Positions 17,449-27,683 are shown, counted from the stretch's first letter. The stretch: DNA of 64,000 nucleotides from Buttiauxella massiliensis (GCF_902500225.1 NZ_LR722648.1:389676-453675); one strand, 5' to 3'. The notes: generated by a model from the sequence alone, not told the origin. Program-made: numbers and translations.

Positions 17449-19104
17449 ATGAATATATCTATTCTTAATTATGCCTTCCGGTATATTAATTCCCCGTTGA
17501 TAGCACATTTTATAAGACCGTTTAAACGGTCACTCTTCGTGGACGTTATTTATATGTTAGGTAAAGTGCGCCAATTTACTCCTTTGGTTGTTTGTATATT
17601 AATTGTTGCAGTGGCGAATATTTTGTTCTCACCAGTGCATGTTATGTCTCAACGATTGATAATATTTGTATTATTAATGTTATCGTTTGGGTTAATTAAA
17701 AACAAACCTCTCCGCTTAGTCGTGGCACTGCTGCCGCTATTGTTGGTGGCATGGGATGTTACGCTAACTTTCTATGCCCACGGCACCTTTGGCACAGAGT
17801 TTAGTTATGGTTTTGCAATGAGTGTACTGGAGAGCGATAGTCACGAAATCAGCGCAATGTTGTGGCTCTACAAAAAATATTGCTTCGGTTTTTTCGCCCT
17901 GGTCATTTTGTTATTACGCAGCGTTGCGACTATTCCTACGCCTGGTGATAAATGGCTCGCAAAATCACCGTGTTATTTATTAGCAATATTACTATTCAGT
18001 AATATTGTGCAAGCGACGGTCCATAACATTAAGAAAAACAGCCAGGGAAGTATTACTGCACGTGTAATTAACTATTTACCTATAAGCAATGTTAAATATT
18101 TTCTTCAGGCATGGAGTGACCAGCGATTAATAAGGCAAATAGCAAGTCAGATCCCTGATTACCAGTTGCAAACACAGGAAACCGGTATTGATACTTATGT
18201 GTTGGTTATCGGGGAGTCAGCGCGTAGCGAAAACATGAGTATTTATGGCTACCCGCAGCCCACCACGCCACAACTGGAGGCCGAGCGCAGCCACCTTCTA
18301 CTCTGGAATCATGCCATTAGCGGCGCACCGATCACTATTACCGCCGTACCGCTGGCGATCACAGCAGATACCGTGCAAAACCATAATATCCACCATTACT
18401 CGGATAACATTATTAACCTGGCGAATCAGGCCGGTTTTGATACATCATGGTTTAGTAAGCAGGGGATGCTTGGTGATTACAATAATGCGATTACCGGTAT
18501 CGCGATGAATGCCGCCCATAAACACTGGGTTAACAATGGGTTTGATGATGCGTTGTTACCCGATTTGCGTAAGGCTTTAAATCATCAAGGTAAACAGCTC
18601 ATTGTGCTGCATATCTATGGTAGCCATGAACCGGAATGCACACGTTTTCCGACCACTGACGCCCCCTTCAGCAGGCAAAGTGATGGTATAGATGCCTGTT
18701 ATGACAACTCAATCCACTTCACTGACAAACTACTCGGCAATATTTTCTCTCTGCTGAAAGACAGGCGAGCTTCTGTCGCTTATTTTTCCGATCACGCGCT
18801 GGAACGCGAACCGACACAAAACGTGGTTTATCACCACGGAGGGGTAAAACCAAGCCAGCACGCTTTTGAAGTGCCAATGTTTATCTGGTACAGCCCGCAG
18901 GTTAATAACCCAGATACCGGAACGGTAGAGGATATTTATTCAACGGTGAATAACGACAAAATATTGCGCCGCTGGATGGGAATTTCGCTACCTGGAGACA
19001 GGCCTGAAGAAACAGTGCAACACATCGCAAACAGGCTGGCAGGAAAAGCACCCGTAATGGATACCACCAATCAGATTTATAACTGGAAAGAGCTGGCGCA
19101 TTAA
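17449..19104 (+). CDS. Phosphoethanolamine-transferase-family membrane protein (YhbX-like)
   Basis: A 551-residue protein: about 200 residues of mainly hydrophobic membrane segments, then a periplasmic alkaline-phosphatase-like catalytic domain. Metal/nucleophile motifs are VIGESARSENMSIYGYP (Glu) and ISGAPITITAVPL, whose Thr is the candidate phospho-acceptor; IVLHIYGSHEPEC and YFSDHALEREP follow. Overall it most resembles E. coli YhbX, a relative of EptA, EptB and OpgE that move phosphoethanolamine onto lipid A or periplasmic glucans; the acceptor is unknown. The usual DHG is DHA here. The first 700 bases look AT-richer than the neighbours. No good Shine-Dalgarno precedes the ATG at 17449, so the start is uncertain. 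A terminator hairpin follows. Confidence 0.85.
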   Translation: MNISILNYAFRYINSPLIAHFIRPFKRSLFVDVIYMLGKVRQFTPLVVCILIVAVANILFSPVHVMSQRLIIFVLLMLSFGLIKNKPLRLVVALLPLLLVAWDVTLTFYAHGTFGTEFSYGFAMSVLESDSHEISAMLWLYKKYCFGFFALVILLLRSVATIPTPGDKWLAKSPCYLLAILLFSNIVQATVHNIKKNSQGSITARVINYLPISNVKYFLQAWSDQRLIRQIASQIPDYQLQTQETGIDTYVLVIGESARSENMSIYGYPQPTTPQLEAERSHLLLWNHAISGAPITITAVPLAITADTVQNHNIHHYSDNIINLANQAGFDTSWFSKQGMLGDYNNAITGIAMNAAHKHWVNNGFDDALLPDLRKALNHQGKQLIVLHIYGSHEPECTRFPTTDAPFSRQSDGIDACYDNSIHFTDKLLGNIFSLLKDRRASVAYFSDHALEREPTQNVVYHHGGVKPSQHAFEVPMFIWYSPQVNNPDTGTVEDIYSTVNNDKILRRWMGISLPGDRPEETVQHIANRLAGKAPVMDTTNQIYNWKELAH

Positions 19105-19121
19105 CCCGCTACCATGAGCCG

Positions 19122-19161
19122 TAAAAAAGCCCCATCAGTTGTGAACTGATGGGGCTTTGAT
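19122..19161. terminator. Strong bidirectional terminator between the YhbX-like gene and ybfA
   Basis: AAAAGCCCCATCAGTT pairs with AACTGATGGGGCTTT around GTG. On the minus strand it ends in six T residues, so it serves convergent ybfA at least as well as the plus-strand gene. Confidence 0.85.
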
Positions 19162-19195
19162 GTTTTGTATCCGTAGTAATGACTTCTCAGCAAAC

Positions 19196-19402
19196 TCAGT
19201 AAAAATCAGCGGATGCGGCTTCAGCCTGAGCCATCCAAACTGGTTTTTCGCTGGTTTTAGACCAGACGCGGTGCAGGTAGCTGTAAAAACGGGCGCGATC
19301 TTTCCAGAACAGCATCACTGGCAAAGCCAGAACACCTGCTACAACAACAAAAGTGCGACGCAGGATGACCTGATGCAATGGGTAGTCTTTATATAGAGTC
19401 AT
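19196..19402 (-). CDS. ybfA: Small membrane protein YbfA
   Basis: A 68-residue protein with one membrane segment ([17 protein letters not shown]) and a conserved C-terminal part ([24 protein letters not shown] truncated here to its start [10 protein letters not shown]). The length equals E. coli YbfA, which is transcribed divergently from kdpF, as here. I chose the ATG at 19402 with GGGAGAAG upstream; the longer frame to 19480 has no support. Function unknown. Confidence 0.9.
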   Translation of the reverse strand: MTLYKDYPLHQVILRRTFVVVAGVLALPVMLFWKDRARFYSYLHRVWSKTSEKPVWMAQAEAASADFY

Positions 19403-19604
19403 AGGCTTCTCCCTTAAATTGTGACCGGTAGCAAAAACCGGGAAGTTGGAACTTGTTATCTGCCCAAAATAGTATCGCATTGTCTGAAAGTTTACTACTC
19501 ATCCGACCACTAAAGGACACTTTTTGCCACTAATTTACATTTCCTCGCGTAATTAAGTTACAGAATAGTTAAATAAATACTAACCATTAGTTAATTAATG
19601 GCTT

Positions 19605-19643
19605 TACCCCAAAGTCACTTTGGGATGCAGGGCGACGGGTATA
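19605..19643. repeat. ERIC remnant with most of the interior deleted
   Basis: A left end resembling the family (TACCCCAAAGTCACTTTGGGATGCAG) is joined directly to a right end (GGCGACGGGTATA). Only 39 bases remain. It sits immediately upstream of the KdpE box. Confidence 0.5.
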
Positions 19644-19649
19644 TGGCAT

Positions 19650-19676
19650 TTTTATACTTTTTTTACACCCCGCCCC
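19650..19676 (+). promoter_or_regulatory. KdpE-binding site of the kdp promoter
   Basis: A T-rich tract followed by ACACCCCGCCC (TTTATACTTTTTTTACACCC) closely matches the KdpE operator upstream of kdpF in E. coli. It is the expected site for activation of kdpFABC by phosphorylated KdpE under potassium limitation. It lies about 125 bases before the kdpF start. Confidence 0.8.
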
Positions 19677-19734
19677 CAGACTTTTACGACATCTTTGCAC
19701 CGAAACTTTCACACTCATTCCAATTACTTATCAG

Positions 19735-19785
19735 CCCTAAATAATTCGAGTTGCAGGAAGGCTGCAAATCGAAGTATGACGGGCA
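19735..19785. repeat. Short ERIC element in the kdpF leader
   Basis: Starts CCCTAAATAATTCGAGTTGC, continues CAGGAAGGCTGCAAATCGAAG and ends TATGACGGGCA. It contains both family ends but lacks the central palindrome. It lies between the KdpE box and the kdpF ribosome binding site, so it is probably part of the kdp mRNA leader. Confidence 0.75.
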
Positions 19786-19799
19786 TGCGGAGGTGGATT

Positions 19800-19889
19800 G
19801 TGAGTGCAGGTCTGATAGCCGGTGTGGTGCTGGTCTTTATGCTGTTGGGATATTTAATTTATGCCCTGATTAATGCGGAGGCGTTCTAA
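19800..19889 (+). CDS. kdpF: KdpF, small stabilising subunit of the K+ pump
   Basis: A 29-residue single-span membrane peptide ([20 protein letters not shown] then YALINAEAF) that stabilises the KdpFABC complex. It differs from E. coli KdpF at only a few positions. The start is GTG at 19800 with GGAGG six bases upstream. The same frame is open further upstream to 19620, but that would be an 89-residue protein running through an ERIC element and is not credible. The stop overlaps the kdpA start as TAATG. Confidence 0.93.
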   Translation: MSAGLIAGVVLVFMLLGYLIYALINAEAF

Positions 19890-21574
19890 TGGCCGCTTCT
19901 GCATTCTTATTAATTGCCAGCTTCCTGCTGGTGCTTTTTGCACTGGCAAAACAGCTGGGTAGCATGCTTGCACGGTTAATTGAAGGAGAACCGCTGCCAA
20001 GCGTGGGCCGTGTTGAGTCGGTGATGTGGAAAGTGCTGGGAAGCGAAACGGCTGAAATGAGCTGGAAACGTTATCTTGCCGCGATCCTGGTCTTCAACGT
20101 TTTAGGTTTGCTACTGCTTTTCATCATCTTAATGACGCAAGGGAGTTTGCCGCTTAATCCACAGCAATTGCCTGGCCTTTCCTGGCATCTGGCGTTAAAC
20201 ACTGCTGTTAGTTTTGTCTCCAATACCAACTGGCAATCCTATAGCGGCGAAACCACGCTGAGTTATTTCAGCCAGATGGTTGGCTTGACAGTACAAAACT
20301 TCCTTTCCGCTGCAACGGGTATCGCCGTGGTGTTTGCGCTGATTCGCGCATTTTCCCGTCATAGCGCCACTACGCTTGGTAACGCGTGGGTCGATTTAAC
20401 ACGCATCACGCTTTACATCCTGCTGCCGATTTCACTGTTGATTGCATTATTCTTTGTTAGCCAGGGAACCTTGCAGAATATCGCCGCATATCAGCCGTTC
20501 ACCTCGCTTGAAGGTGTGCAGCATGTCTTGCCGATGGGGCCGGTGGCTTCGCAAGAAGCGATCAAAATGCTCGGCACCAACGGCGGTGGTTTCTTTAATG
20601 CTAACTCCTCTCACCCTTTCGAGAACCCAACGGCTCTGACCAACTTTGTGCAGATGCTGGCGATCTTCCTGATCCCAACCGCTCTGTGTTTTGCGTTTGG
20701 TGAAGCAGTGGGCGACAAACGCCAGGGGCGCGCCATTTTGTGGGCGATGGGCATCATTTTTGTTATCTGCGTTGTGGTGGTGATGTGGGCTGAAACACAA
20801 GGTAACCCGCATTTCATGCAGCTTGGTGCTGATAGCAATATCAATATGGAAGGCAAAGAGAGTCGCTTTGGCATTCTGGTCAGTAGCCTATTTTCCGTGA
20901 TTACCACCGCAGCATCTTGTGGCGCTGTTAATGCAATGCATGACTCCTTCACAGCATTAGGCGGCATGATTCCCATGTGGCTGATGCAGATCGGTGAAGT
21001 GGTGTTTGGCGGCGTCGGCTCCGGGCTGTACGGCATGTTGCTGTTCGTCTTGCTCACCGTGTTTATCGCTGGGTTGATGATTGGCCGCACACCGGAATAT
21101 CTGGGTAAAAAAATCGACGTAGCAGAGATGAAAATGACTGCGATGGCAATCCTCGTCACCCCGACATTGGTACTGCTCGGTACCGCCCTTGCGATGATGA
21201 CTGAGGCTGGTCGCGCCGGGATATTCAACTCTGGTATCCACGGCTTTAGCGAAGTGCTTTACGCCGTCTCATCTGCCGCTAATAACAACGGCAGCGCATT
21301 TGCAGGGCTTAGCGCCAACACGCCTTTCTGGAACGTGCTTCTGGCAGTATGCATGTGGCTCGGCCGCTTTGCGGTGATTGTCCCGGTGCTGGCGATTGCC
21401 GGAACGCTAGTCACTAAAAAGTCGCAAACCGCAGGCGTCGGTACGCTGCCGACTCACGGCCCTCTGTTTATTGGCCTGCTGATTGGCACCGTATTGTTAG
21501 TCGGTGCACTGACCTTTATCCCCGCCCTCGCATTAGGCCCGGTTGCGGAACACCTTTCCTTCGTGAATTTGTGA
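19889..21574 (+). CDS. kdpA: Potassium-transporting ATPase, K+-selective subunit A
   Basis: A 561-residue inner-membrane protein of the SKT potassium-channel superfamily that selects and translocates K+ in the high-affinity KdpFABC pump. Its hydrophobic spans are separated by selectivity-filter loops, seen as [45 protein letters not shown] and [12 protein letters not shown]. The length compares with 557 aa in E. coli. The start overlaps the kdpF stop by one base, and kdpB follows after 13 bases. Confidence 0.97.
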   Translation: MAASAFLLIASFLLVLFALAKQLGSMLARLIEGEPLPSVGRVESVMWKVLGSETAEMSWKRYLAAILVFNVLGLLLLFIILMTQGSLPLNPQQLPGLSWHLALNTAVSFVSNTNWQSYSGETTLSYFSQMVGLTVQNFLSAATGIAVVFALIRAFSRHSATTLGNAWVDLTRITLYILLPISLLIALFFVSQGTLQNIAAYQPFTSLEGVQHVLPMGPVASQEAIKMLGTNGGGFFNANSSHPFENPTALTNFVQMLAIFLIPTALCFAFGEAVGDKRQGRAILWAMGIIFVICVVVVMWAETQGNPHFMQLGADSNINMEGKESRFGILVSSLFSVITTAASCGAVNAMHDSFTALGGMIPMWLMQIGEVVFGGVGSGLYGMLLFVLLTVFIAGLMIGRTPEYLGKKIDVAEMKMTAMAILVTPTLVLLGTALAMMTEAGRAGIFNSGIHGFSEVLYAVSSAANNNGSAFAGLSANTPFWNVLLAVCMWLGRFAVIVPVLAIAGTLVTKKSQTAGVGTLPTHGPLFIGLLIGTVLLVGALTFIPALALGPVAEHLSFVNL

Positions 21575-21587
21575 TTAAGAGGCTTCC

Positions 21588-23636
21588 ATGAGTCGCAAGC
21601 AACAGGCGCTATTTGAACCATCGCTGATTCGTCAGGCGCTAATAGATTCCTTTAAAAAACTTAACCCGCAGGTGCAGTGGCGTAACCCGGTGATGTTTAT
21701 CGTCTGGGTGGGTAGCGTGATGACTACGGTCCTGGCGATTGCCATGTTCAGTGGAAAACTTCAGGGCGACGCATCGTTTACCTTAGCCATCAGCATCTGG
21801 CTGTGGTTTACCGTACTGTTCGCAAACTTTGCCGAAGCGCTGGCTGAAGGCCGTAGCAAGGCGCAAGCCAATAGCCTGAAAGGGGTGAAGAAAACCAGTT
21901 GGGCGCGCAAATTACGCGCCCCTCACCATGACGCGCAAATGGACCATGTTCCCGCCGCCGATCTGCGTAAAGGCGACATTGTGCTGGTTGAAGCGGGCGA
22001 CATTATCCCTTGTGATGGCGAAGTGCTGGAAGGCGGCGCATCAGTCGATGAAAGCGCGATTACCGGCGAATCCGCACCAGTGATTCGTGAATCAGGTGGT
22101 GACTTTGCCTCCGTCACTGGCGGCACGCGCATTCTTTCCGACTGGCTGGTGATTCAGTGCAGCGTGAACCCTGGCGAAACCTTCCTCGACCGCATGATTG
22201 CGATGGTGGAAAGTGCGCAACGCCGCAAAACGCCGAATGAAATCGCGCTGACGATTTTGCTGGTGGCGCTGACTATCGTCTTTTTACTGGCAACCGCCAC
22301 GCTGTGGCCCTTCTCGCAATACGGTGGTGTGGCAGTTAGCGTCACGGTGCTGATTGCCCTGCTGGTTTGTTTAATTCCCACCACCATCGGCGGGCTGCTT
22401 TCAGCGATTGGTGTTGCCGGGATGAGCCGCATGTTGGGTGCAAACGTGATTGCCACCAGCGGGCGTGCCGTTGAAGCCGCGGGCGATGTCGACGTATTGC
22501 TGCTGGATAAAACCGGCACCATTACGCTTGGTAACCGCCAGGCTTCTGATTTCCTGCCTGCACCCGGTATTGATGAAAAAACTCTGGCCGATGCGGCGCA
22601 GCTTTCATCTCTTGCTGATGAAACGCCAGAAGGCCGCAGCATTGTGGTGCTGGCAAAACAGCGCTTTAACCTGCGCGAACGCGACGTGCAAAACCTGCAT
22701 GCCACCTTTGTGCCGTTTACCGCGCAAACCCGTATGAGCGGCATCAATATTCAGGACCGCATGATTCGCAAAGGTTCGGTGGATGCTATTCGTCGCCACG
22801 TTGAGGCGAACGGCGGACACTTCCCGCCGCAGGTCGACACTCTGGTAGAAGGTGTTGCCCGCACAGGCGGAACACCGCTGGTAGTGGCAGAGGGTGCCAA
22901 TGTGCTCGGTGTTATCGCCCTGAAGGATATCGTGAAAGGCGGTATTAAGGAGCGCTTTGCGCAACTGCGCCAGATGGGGATTAAAACGGTGATGATCACC
23001 GGGGATAACCGCCTGACGGCGGCAGCGATTGCTGCCGAAGCGGGTGTTGATGATTTTCTCGCAGAAGCAACTCCGGAAGCCAAGTTGGCGTTGATTCGCC
23101 AGTATCAGGCGGAAGGCCGTTTAGTGGCGATGACCGGTGATGGTACCAACGATGCCCCGGCGCTGGCGCAGGCGGATGTGGCAGTGGCCATGAACTCCGG
23201 TACGCAAGCGGCAAAAGAAGCGGGCAACATGGTCGATTTGGATTCTAACCCCACCAAGTTGATTGAAGTGGTGCACATCGGTAAACAGATGCTGATGACC
23301 CGTGGCTCGCTGACCACCTTCAGTATTGCCAACGACGTGGCAAAGTATTTCGCGATTATTCCCGCCGCGTTTGCTGCAACTTATCCGCAGCTTAATGCGC
23401 TAAACGTGATGCACCTGCACTCCCCTGCCTCGGCGATTTTAAGCGCGGTGATTTTTAACGCGCTAATCATCATCTTTTTGATTCCACTGGCGTTACGGGG
23501 CGTGAGCTACAAACCGCTCAGTGCCGCAGCGATGCTTCGCCGCAACCTGTGGATTTACGGTCTGGGGGGTTTAGTTGTGCCGTTTATTGGCATCAAAGCT
23601 ATCGACTTGCTGCTAACCGTTTGTAGCCTGGTTTAA
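21588..23636 (+). CDS. kdpB: Potassium-transporting P-type ATPase subunit B
   Basis: A 682-residue P-type ATPase, the same length as in E. coli. The phosphorylated aspartate is Asp307 (E. coli numbering) in [15 protein letters not shown]. The actuator motif is [11 protein letters not shown], the nucleotide-binding segment includes [10 protein letters not shown], and the hinge is [20 protein letters not shown]. It hydrolyses ATP to drive K+ uptake through KdpA. AGAGG precedes the ATG. Confidence 0.98.
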   Translation: MSRKQQALFEPSLIRQALIDSFKKLNPQVQWRNPVMFIVWVGSVMTTVLAIAMFSGKLQGDASFTLAISIWLWFTVLFANFAEALAEGRSKAQANSLKGVKKTSWARKLRAPHHDAQMDHVPAADLRKGDIVLVEAGDIIPCDGEVLEGGASVDESAITGESAPVIRESGGDFASVTGGTRILSDWLVIQCSVNPGETFLDRMIAMVESAQRRKTPNEIALTILLVALTIVFLLATATLWPFSQYGGVAVSVTVLIALLVCLIPTTIGGLLSAIGVAGMSRMLGANVIATSGRAVEAAGDVDVLLLDKTGTITLGNRQASDFLPAPGIDEKTLADAAQLSSLADETPEGRSIVVLAKQRFNLRERDVQNLHATFVPFTAQTRMSGINIQDRMIRKGSVDAIRRHVEANGGHFPPQVDTLVEGVARTGGTPLVVAEGANVLGVIALKDIVKGGIKERFAQLRQMGIKTVMITGDNRLTAAAIAAEAGVDDFLAEATPEAKLALIRQYQAEGRLVAMTGDGTNDAPALAQADVAVAMNSGTQAAKEAGNMVDLDSNPTKLIEVVHIGKQMLMTRGSLTTFSIANDVAKYFAIIPAAFAATYPQLNALNVMHLHSPASAILSAVIFNALIIIFLIPLALRGVSYKPLSAAAMLRRNLWIYGLGGLVVPFIGIKAIDLLLTVCSLV

Positions 23637-23648
23637 GAGGAAAAACAA

Positions 23649-24224
23649 ATGTCTACCATCCGTCCCGCTATACTGTTACTGATTTTGCTCACCCTGATTA
23701 CAGGGGGTCTGTACCCACTAATGACAACGCTGCTAGCCCAGTGGTGGTTCCCGGCGCAAGCCAATGGTTCATTGATTATTGATACCACGGTGGTACGTGG
23801 CTCGAAGTTGATTGGGCAAAACTTCACCGAGGCGAAGTATTTACAAGGCCGCCCTTCTGCTACGGCTGAAACGCCCTATAATCCCATGGCTTCAGGCGGC
23901 AGCAACCTGGCGGGAAGTAACCCTGAGCTGGATAAGGTGGTCGCGACACGTATTGCGGCGTTACGCGCGGCAAATCCGCAGGCTAATCCAGCGGTTCCCG
24001 TTGAACTGGTGACCGCATCAGCCAGCGGTCTGGACGGGCAGATCTCCCCGCAAACAGCAGCCTGGCAAATCCCGCGTATCGCCAAAGCACGCAATCTTCC
24101 GGTTGAACAGATCCAACGGTTGATAGACGAAAATTCTACTCAGCCTTTGGTCGGTTTCCTCGGTAAACCGGTGGTGAATGTGTTGTTGGTTAACGTGGCG
24201 TTGGATGCTTTGCAGGCACCGTAA
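23649..24224 (+). CDS. kdpC: Potassium-transporting ATPase subunit C
   Basis: A 191-residue subunit with one N-terminal membrane helix ([20 protein letters not shown]) and a periplasmic domain with the conserved [14 protein letters not shown] and [17 protein letters not shown]. It is a chaperone-like component of KdpFABC that raises ATP affinity. The length compares with 190 aa in E. coli. It starts 12 bases after kdpB with AGAGG upstream and is followed by kdpD after 36 bases. Confidence 0.96.
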   Translation: MSTIRPAILLLILLTLITGGLYPLMTTLLAQWWFPAQANGSLIIDTTVVRGSKLIGQNFTEAKYLQGRPSATAETPYNPMASGGSNLAGSNPELDKVVATRIAALRAANPQANPAVPVELVTASASGLDGQISPQTAAWQIPRIAKARNLPVEQIQRLIDENSTQPLVGFLGKPVVNVLLVNVALDALQAP

Positions 24225-24260
24225 GCGACATCCACCCAAGTCAGGTTCAAAGGAGTTGTT

Positions 24261-26948
24261 ATGACACAGGAACCGCAGCGCCCCGATCCGGATAAGCTGC
24301 TAGAGCAGGTTAGCCGCCCAACACGCGGGAAGCTGAAAGTATTTTTCGGTGCCTGTGCGGGCGTGGGGAAAACCTACGCCATGCTCCAGGAAGCGCAGCG
24401 CCTGCGCGCACAAGGGCTAGGTATTCTGATTGGCGTGGTGGAAACTCACGGGCGTAAAGAGACGGCTGCATTGCTTGACGGGCTGGATCTGCTGCCCGCC
24501 AGGCGCACGCACCATCGTGGACGCTGGGTTCATGAGTTCGACCTCGACGCTGCACTGGCGCGTAACCCGGCCCTGATTCTGATGGACGAACTGGCGCACA
24601 GCAATGCGCCAGGTTCTCGTCACCCTAAGCGTTGGCAGGATGTGGAAGAGTTGCTCGACGCCGGTATTGATGTGTTCACCACCGTCAACGTGCAGCATCT
24701 TGAAAGCCTCAACGATATTGTCGGCGGCGTGACCGGGATTCAGGTACGCGAAACGGTACCCGACCCTATTTTTGATGCAGCCGATGAGATTGTACTGGTC
24801 GACTTGCCGCCCGATGATTTACGCCAGCGCCTGCACGAAGGCAAAGTGTATATCGCAGGCCAGGCCGAACGCGCCATTGAGCACTTCTTCCGGAAAGGGA
24901 ATTTGATTGCCCTGCGTGAACTGGCACTGCGCCGCACCGCCGATCGCGTTGACGACCAAATGCGGGCATGGCGTGATAATCAGGGTGAAGAGAAAGTCTG
25001 GCACACGCGCGATGCCATTTTGTTGTGTATCGGCCACAGTTCTGGCAATGAGAAACTGGTTCGTACCGCCGCACGCCTGGCAGCAAAACTAGGTAGCATC
25101 TGGCACGCCGTGTATGTCGAAACGCCACAGCTTCACCGTTTACCTGAACATCAACGTCGCGCTATTTTAGCTTCGCTTCGCCTCGCTCAAGAGTTGGGGG
25201 CAGAGACCACCACACTAGCCGACCCGGCAGAAGATAAAGCGATTTTGCGTTACGCACGCGAGCACAATCTCGGCAAGATTATTATCGGCAGGCGCACCAC
25301 TCGTCGCTTCTGGAGCCGGGAATCCTTTGCCGATCGTTTAGCCCGCCGTGCCCCAGACCTCGATTTAGTGATCGTCGCCCTCGATGATAAACCCGCATCA
25401 GCATCACCATCAGCCCAGGACTCGCGCAGCTTTGCGGAAAAATGGCGTGTGCAGTTACGCGGCTGCGGGGTGGCGATTGCTTTATGTGCCATCACAACGT
25501 TTATTGCCAATCAGTGGCTAATGGACTTCGATGCCGCCAACCTGGTGATGCTCTATTTGCTGGGTGTCGTTATTGTCGCGCTATTCTACGGGCGCTGGCC
25601 TTCGGTGCTGGCAACTGTGATAAGCGTTCTTAGTTTTGATCTCTTTTTTATTGCCCCCCATGGCACGCTGGCGGTTTCTGATATTCAGTACCTGCTAACG
25701 TTCGCCGTGATGCTAACGGTCGGCCTCGTTATCGGTAATCTCACCGCGGGCGTGCGTTATCAGGCACGAATTGCCCGTTATCGCGAACAGCGCACACGTC
25801 ATCTTTATGAGATGTCGAAAGCCCTCGCCGCAGAACGCACTCCGCAAGATATTGCGGCCACCAGCGAGCTATTTATCAATAACAGTTTCAATGCCCGTAC
25901 ACAGTTGTTGCTGCCCAACGAAAATGGCCAATTAGAGCGGGTAAATGCCTGGGGCGAACCTCAAAACTGGGACGAAGCTATAGCGCGTTGGAGCTTTGAT
26001 AAAGGCCAACCAGCCGGTGCCGGCACGGATACACTGCCCGGTGTGCCGTATCAAATTCTGCCGCTAAAAACACCGGAAAAAACTCTCGGCCTGTTAATTG
26101 TCGAACCGAATAATTTGCGCCAGTTAATGATCCCCGAGCAGCAACGGTTACTGGAGACCTTCACGTTACTGGCGGCGACTGCACTGGAGCGATTGTTACT
26201 GACCGCCAGCGAAGAACAAGCCCGGCTTTCCAGTGAGCGAGAACAAGTGCGCAACTCGTTGCTTGCAGCACTTTCACACGACTTGCGCACTCCACTGACG
26301 GTGCTTTTTGGTCAGGCAGAAATTCTGACGTTAGATCTGGCCTCTGAAGGATCGAAACACGCTCCGCAAGCCAACGATATTCGCCAACACGTCCTCAACA
26401 CCACGCGCCTGGTGAACAACTTACTGGATATGGCGCGGATTCAGTCCGGTGGATTTAATCTGCGCAAAGAGTGGCTGACGCTGGAAGAAGTGGTCGGCAG
26501 CGCGTTAAAAATGCTGGAGCCAGGACTCGGCGGGCGGCATATTGATTTGGCGTTGCCTGACCCGCTGTTATTGATTCATGTTGATGGCCCGCTGTTTGAG
26601 CGCGTGTTAATAAATCTGCTGGAAAACGCCGTGAAATACGCCGGGTATAAAGCGGAAATTGGCATTCGTGCGCAGGCATCGGCTGATAAACTGGATCTGG
26701 AAGTCTGGGACAGTGGCCCCGGTATTCCTGCGGGCCAGGAACAAAAGATTTTTGATAAATTTTCCCGTGGTAATAAAGAGTCGGCTATTCCTGGCGTAGG
26801 TTTAGGGCTGGCAATTTGCCAGGCGATTGTTGAAGTCCACGACGGTGAAATTATTGCGGCGAATCGAGCGGAGGGCGGTGCCAGTTTCCATGTTATTTTA
26901 CCCCTTCCCCCACAGCCGGAGCTGGCTGAAATGAACGAGGTTATGTGA
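24261..26948 (+). CDS. kdpD: Sensor histidine kinase KdpD
   Basis: An 895-residue membrane sensor for K+ limitation and turgor. From the N terminus: a KdpD domain with Walker A motif GACAGVGKTYAM (residues 30-41), a USP-like domain (ILLCIGHSSGNEKLVRTAAR), about four membrane spans in the middle, a GAF-like region, and the kinase core with H box LSHDLRTPL (His near residue 674), N box LLENAVKYA, and the G boxes WDSGPGIPAG and GVGLGLAIC. It phosphorylates KdpE. GGAG lies before the ATG, and its last codons overlap the GTG start of kdpE. Confidence 0.97.
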   Translation: MTQEPQRPDPDKLLEQVSRPTRGKLKVFFGACAGVGKTYAMLQEAQRLRAQGLGILIGVVETHGRKETAALLDGLDLLPARRTHHRGRWVHEFDLDAALARNPALILMDELAHSNAPGSRHPKRWQDVEELLDAGIDVFTTVNVQHLESLNDIVGGVTGIQVRETVPDPIFDAADEIVLVDLPPDDLRQRLHEGKVYIAGQAERAIEHFFRKGNLIALRELALRRTADRVDDQMRAWRDNQGEEKVWHTRDAILLCIGHSSGNEKLVRTAARLAAKLGSIWHAVYVETPQLHRLPEHQRRAILASLRLAQELGAETTTLADPAEDKAILRYAREHNLGKIIIGRRTTRRFWSRESFADRLARRAPDLDLVIVALDDKPASASPSAQDSRSFAEKWRVQLRGCGVAIALCAITTFIANQWLMDFDAANLVMLYLLGVVIVALFYGRWPSVLATVISVLSFDLFFIAPHGTLAVSDIQYLLTFAVMLTVGLVIGNLTAGVRYQARIARYREQRTRHLYEMSKALAAERTPQDIAATSELFINNSFNARTQLLLPNENGQLERVNAWGEPQNWDEAIARWSFDKGQPAGAGTDTLPGVPYQILPLKTPEKTLGLLIVEPNNLRQLMIPEQQRLLETFTLLAATALERLLLTASEEQARLSSEREQVRNSLLAALSHDLRTPLTVLFGQAEILTLDLASEGSKHAPQANDIRQHVLNTTRLVNNLLDMARIQSGGFNLRKEWLTLEEVVGSALKMLEPGLGGRHIDLALPDPLLLIHVDGPLFERVLINLLENAVKYAGYKAEIGIRAQASADKLDLEVWDSGPGIPAGQEQKIFDKFSRGNKESAIPGVGLGLAICQAIVEVHDGEIIAANRAEGGASFHVILPLPPQPELAEMNEVM

Positions 26949-27622
26949 TATCAGTTCTGATTGTTGAAGACGAAAAAGAGATCCGTCGTTTTCTGCGCAC
27001 TGCGCTGGAAGCCGAATCGCTGCGCGTACATGAAGCAGAAACATTGCAACGTGGTTTGCTGGAAGCCGCAACGCGCAAGCCCGATTTAGTCATTCTCGAT
27101 CTTGGTTTGCCAGATGGTGACGGCATTGATTTTATCCGCGATTTTCGCCAGTGGAGCCAGACGCCGATTGTGGTGCTTTCAGCTCGAAGCGACGAACAAG
27201 TGAAGATTGATGCCCTGGATGCCGGCGCCGATGACTATCTCAGCAAACCCTTTGGTATTGGTGAGCTGCAAGCGCGACTGCGCGTAGTCTTACGTCGCCA
27301 TGCAAGTCTTGCGCAGCCCGCCCCGGTTTATCAGTTTTCAAATATCAGCGTTGATCTCGCGAACCGCCGCATTACCCGCGATGGTGCAGAAATCCACCTC
27401 ACGCCGATTGAATTTCGCCTGCTCGCCACGCTTATCAATAACCATGGAAAAGTTCTGACGCAGCGCCAGTTGCTCAACCAGGTATGGGGGCCAAACGCGG
27501 TGGAACACAGCCATTATTTGCGGATTTATATGGGGCATTTGCGGCAGAAATTGGAAAACGATCCTGCGCGCCCGGCGCATTTGTTGACGGAAACGGGGAT
27601 TGGTTATCGGTTTATGCTTTAG
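26945..27622 (+). CDS. kdpE: Response regulator KdpE
   Basis: A 225-residue OmpR/PhoB-type regulator. The phospho-acceptor is Asp52 in LVILDLGLPDGDG, with the acidic pair at IVEDE, Thr/Ser switch VVLSARS and Lys in YLSKPFG. The winged-helix DNA-binding domain follows (LTPIEFRLLATL, HSHYLRIYMGHLRQKLE). It activates the kdpF promoter, where a matching site lies at 19650-19676. It starts with GTG at 26945, overlapping the kdpD stop as GTGA. Confidence 0.97.
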   Translation: MISVLIVEDEKEIRRFLRTALEAESLRVHEAETLQRGLLEAATRKPDLVILDLGLPDGDGIDFIRDFRQWSQTPIVVLSARSDEQVKIDALDAGADDYLSKPFGIGELQARLRVVLRRHASLAQPAPVYQFSNISVDLANRRITRDGAEIHLTPIEFRLLATLINNHGKVLTQRQLLNQVWGPNAVEHSHYLRIYMGHLRQKLENDPARPAHLLTETGIGYRFML

Positions 27623-27643
27623 CGAAGCGTCATCCGAAACATA

Positions 27644-27671
27644 CAAAAAAAGCGCCTTTCGGCGCCTTTTT
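27644..27671. terminator. Bidirectional terminator between kdpE and pgm
   Basis: AAAAAAAGCGCC pairs with GGCGCCTTTTT around TTTC. The two genes converge here; in E. coli speF and potE lie between them. Confidence 0.88.
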
Positions 27672-27683
27672 CACTTTTGCGAA

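Noticed and set aside
19620-19799. Longer 89-residue version of KdpF
   Set aside because: The extension would run through the KdpE site and ERIC sequence; the 29-residue form from GTG 19800 matches KdpF exactly in length.
20611-21228. Open frame opposite kdpA
   Set aside because: No ribosome binding site or family resemblance; sense gene fully conserved.
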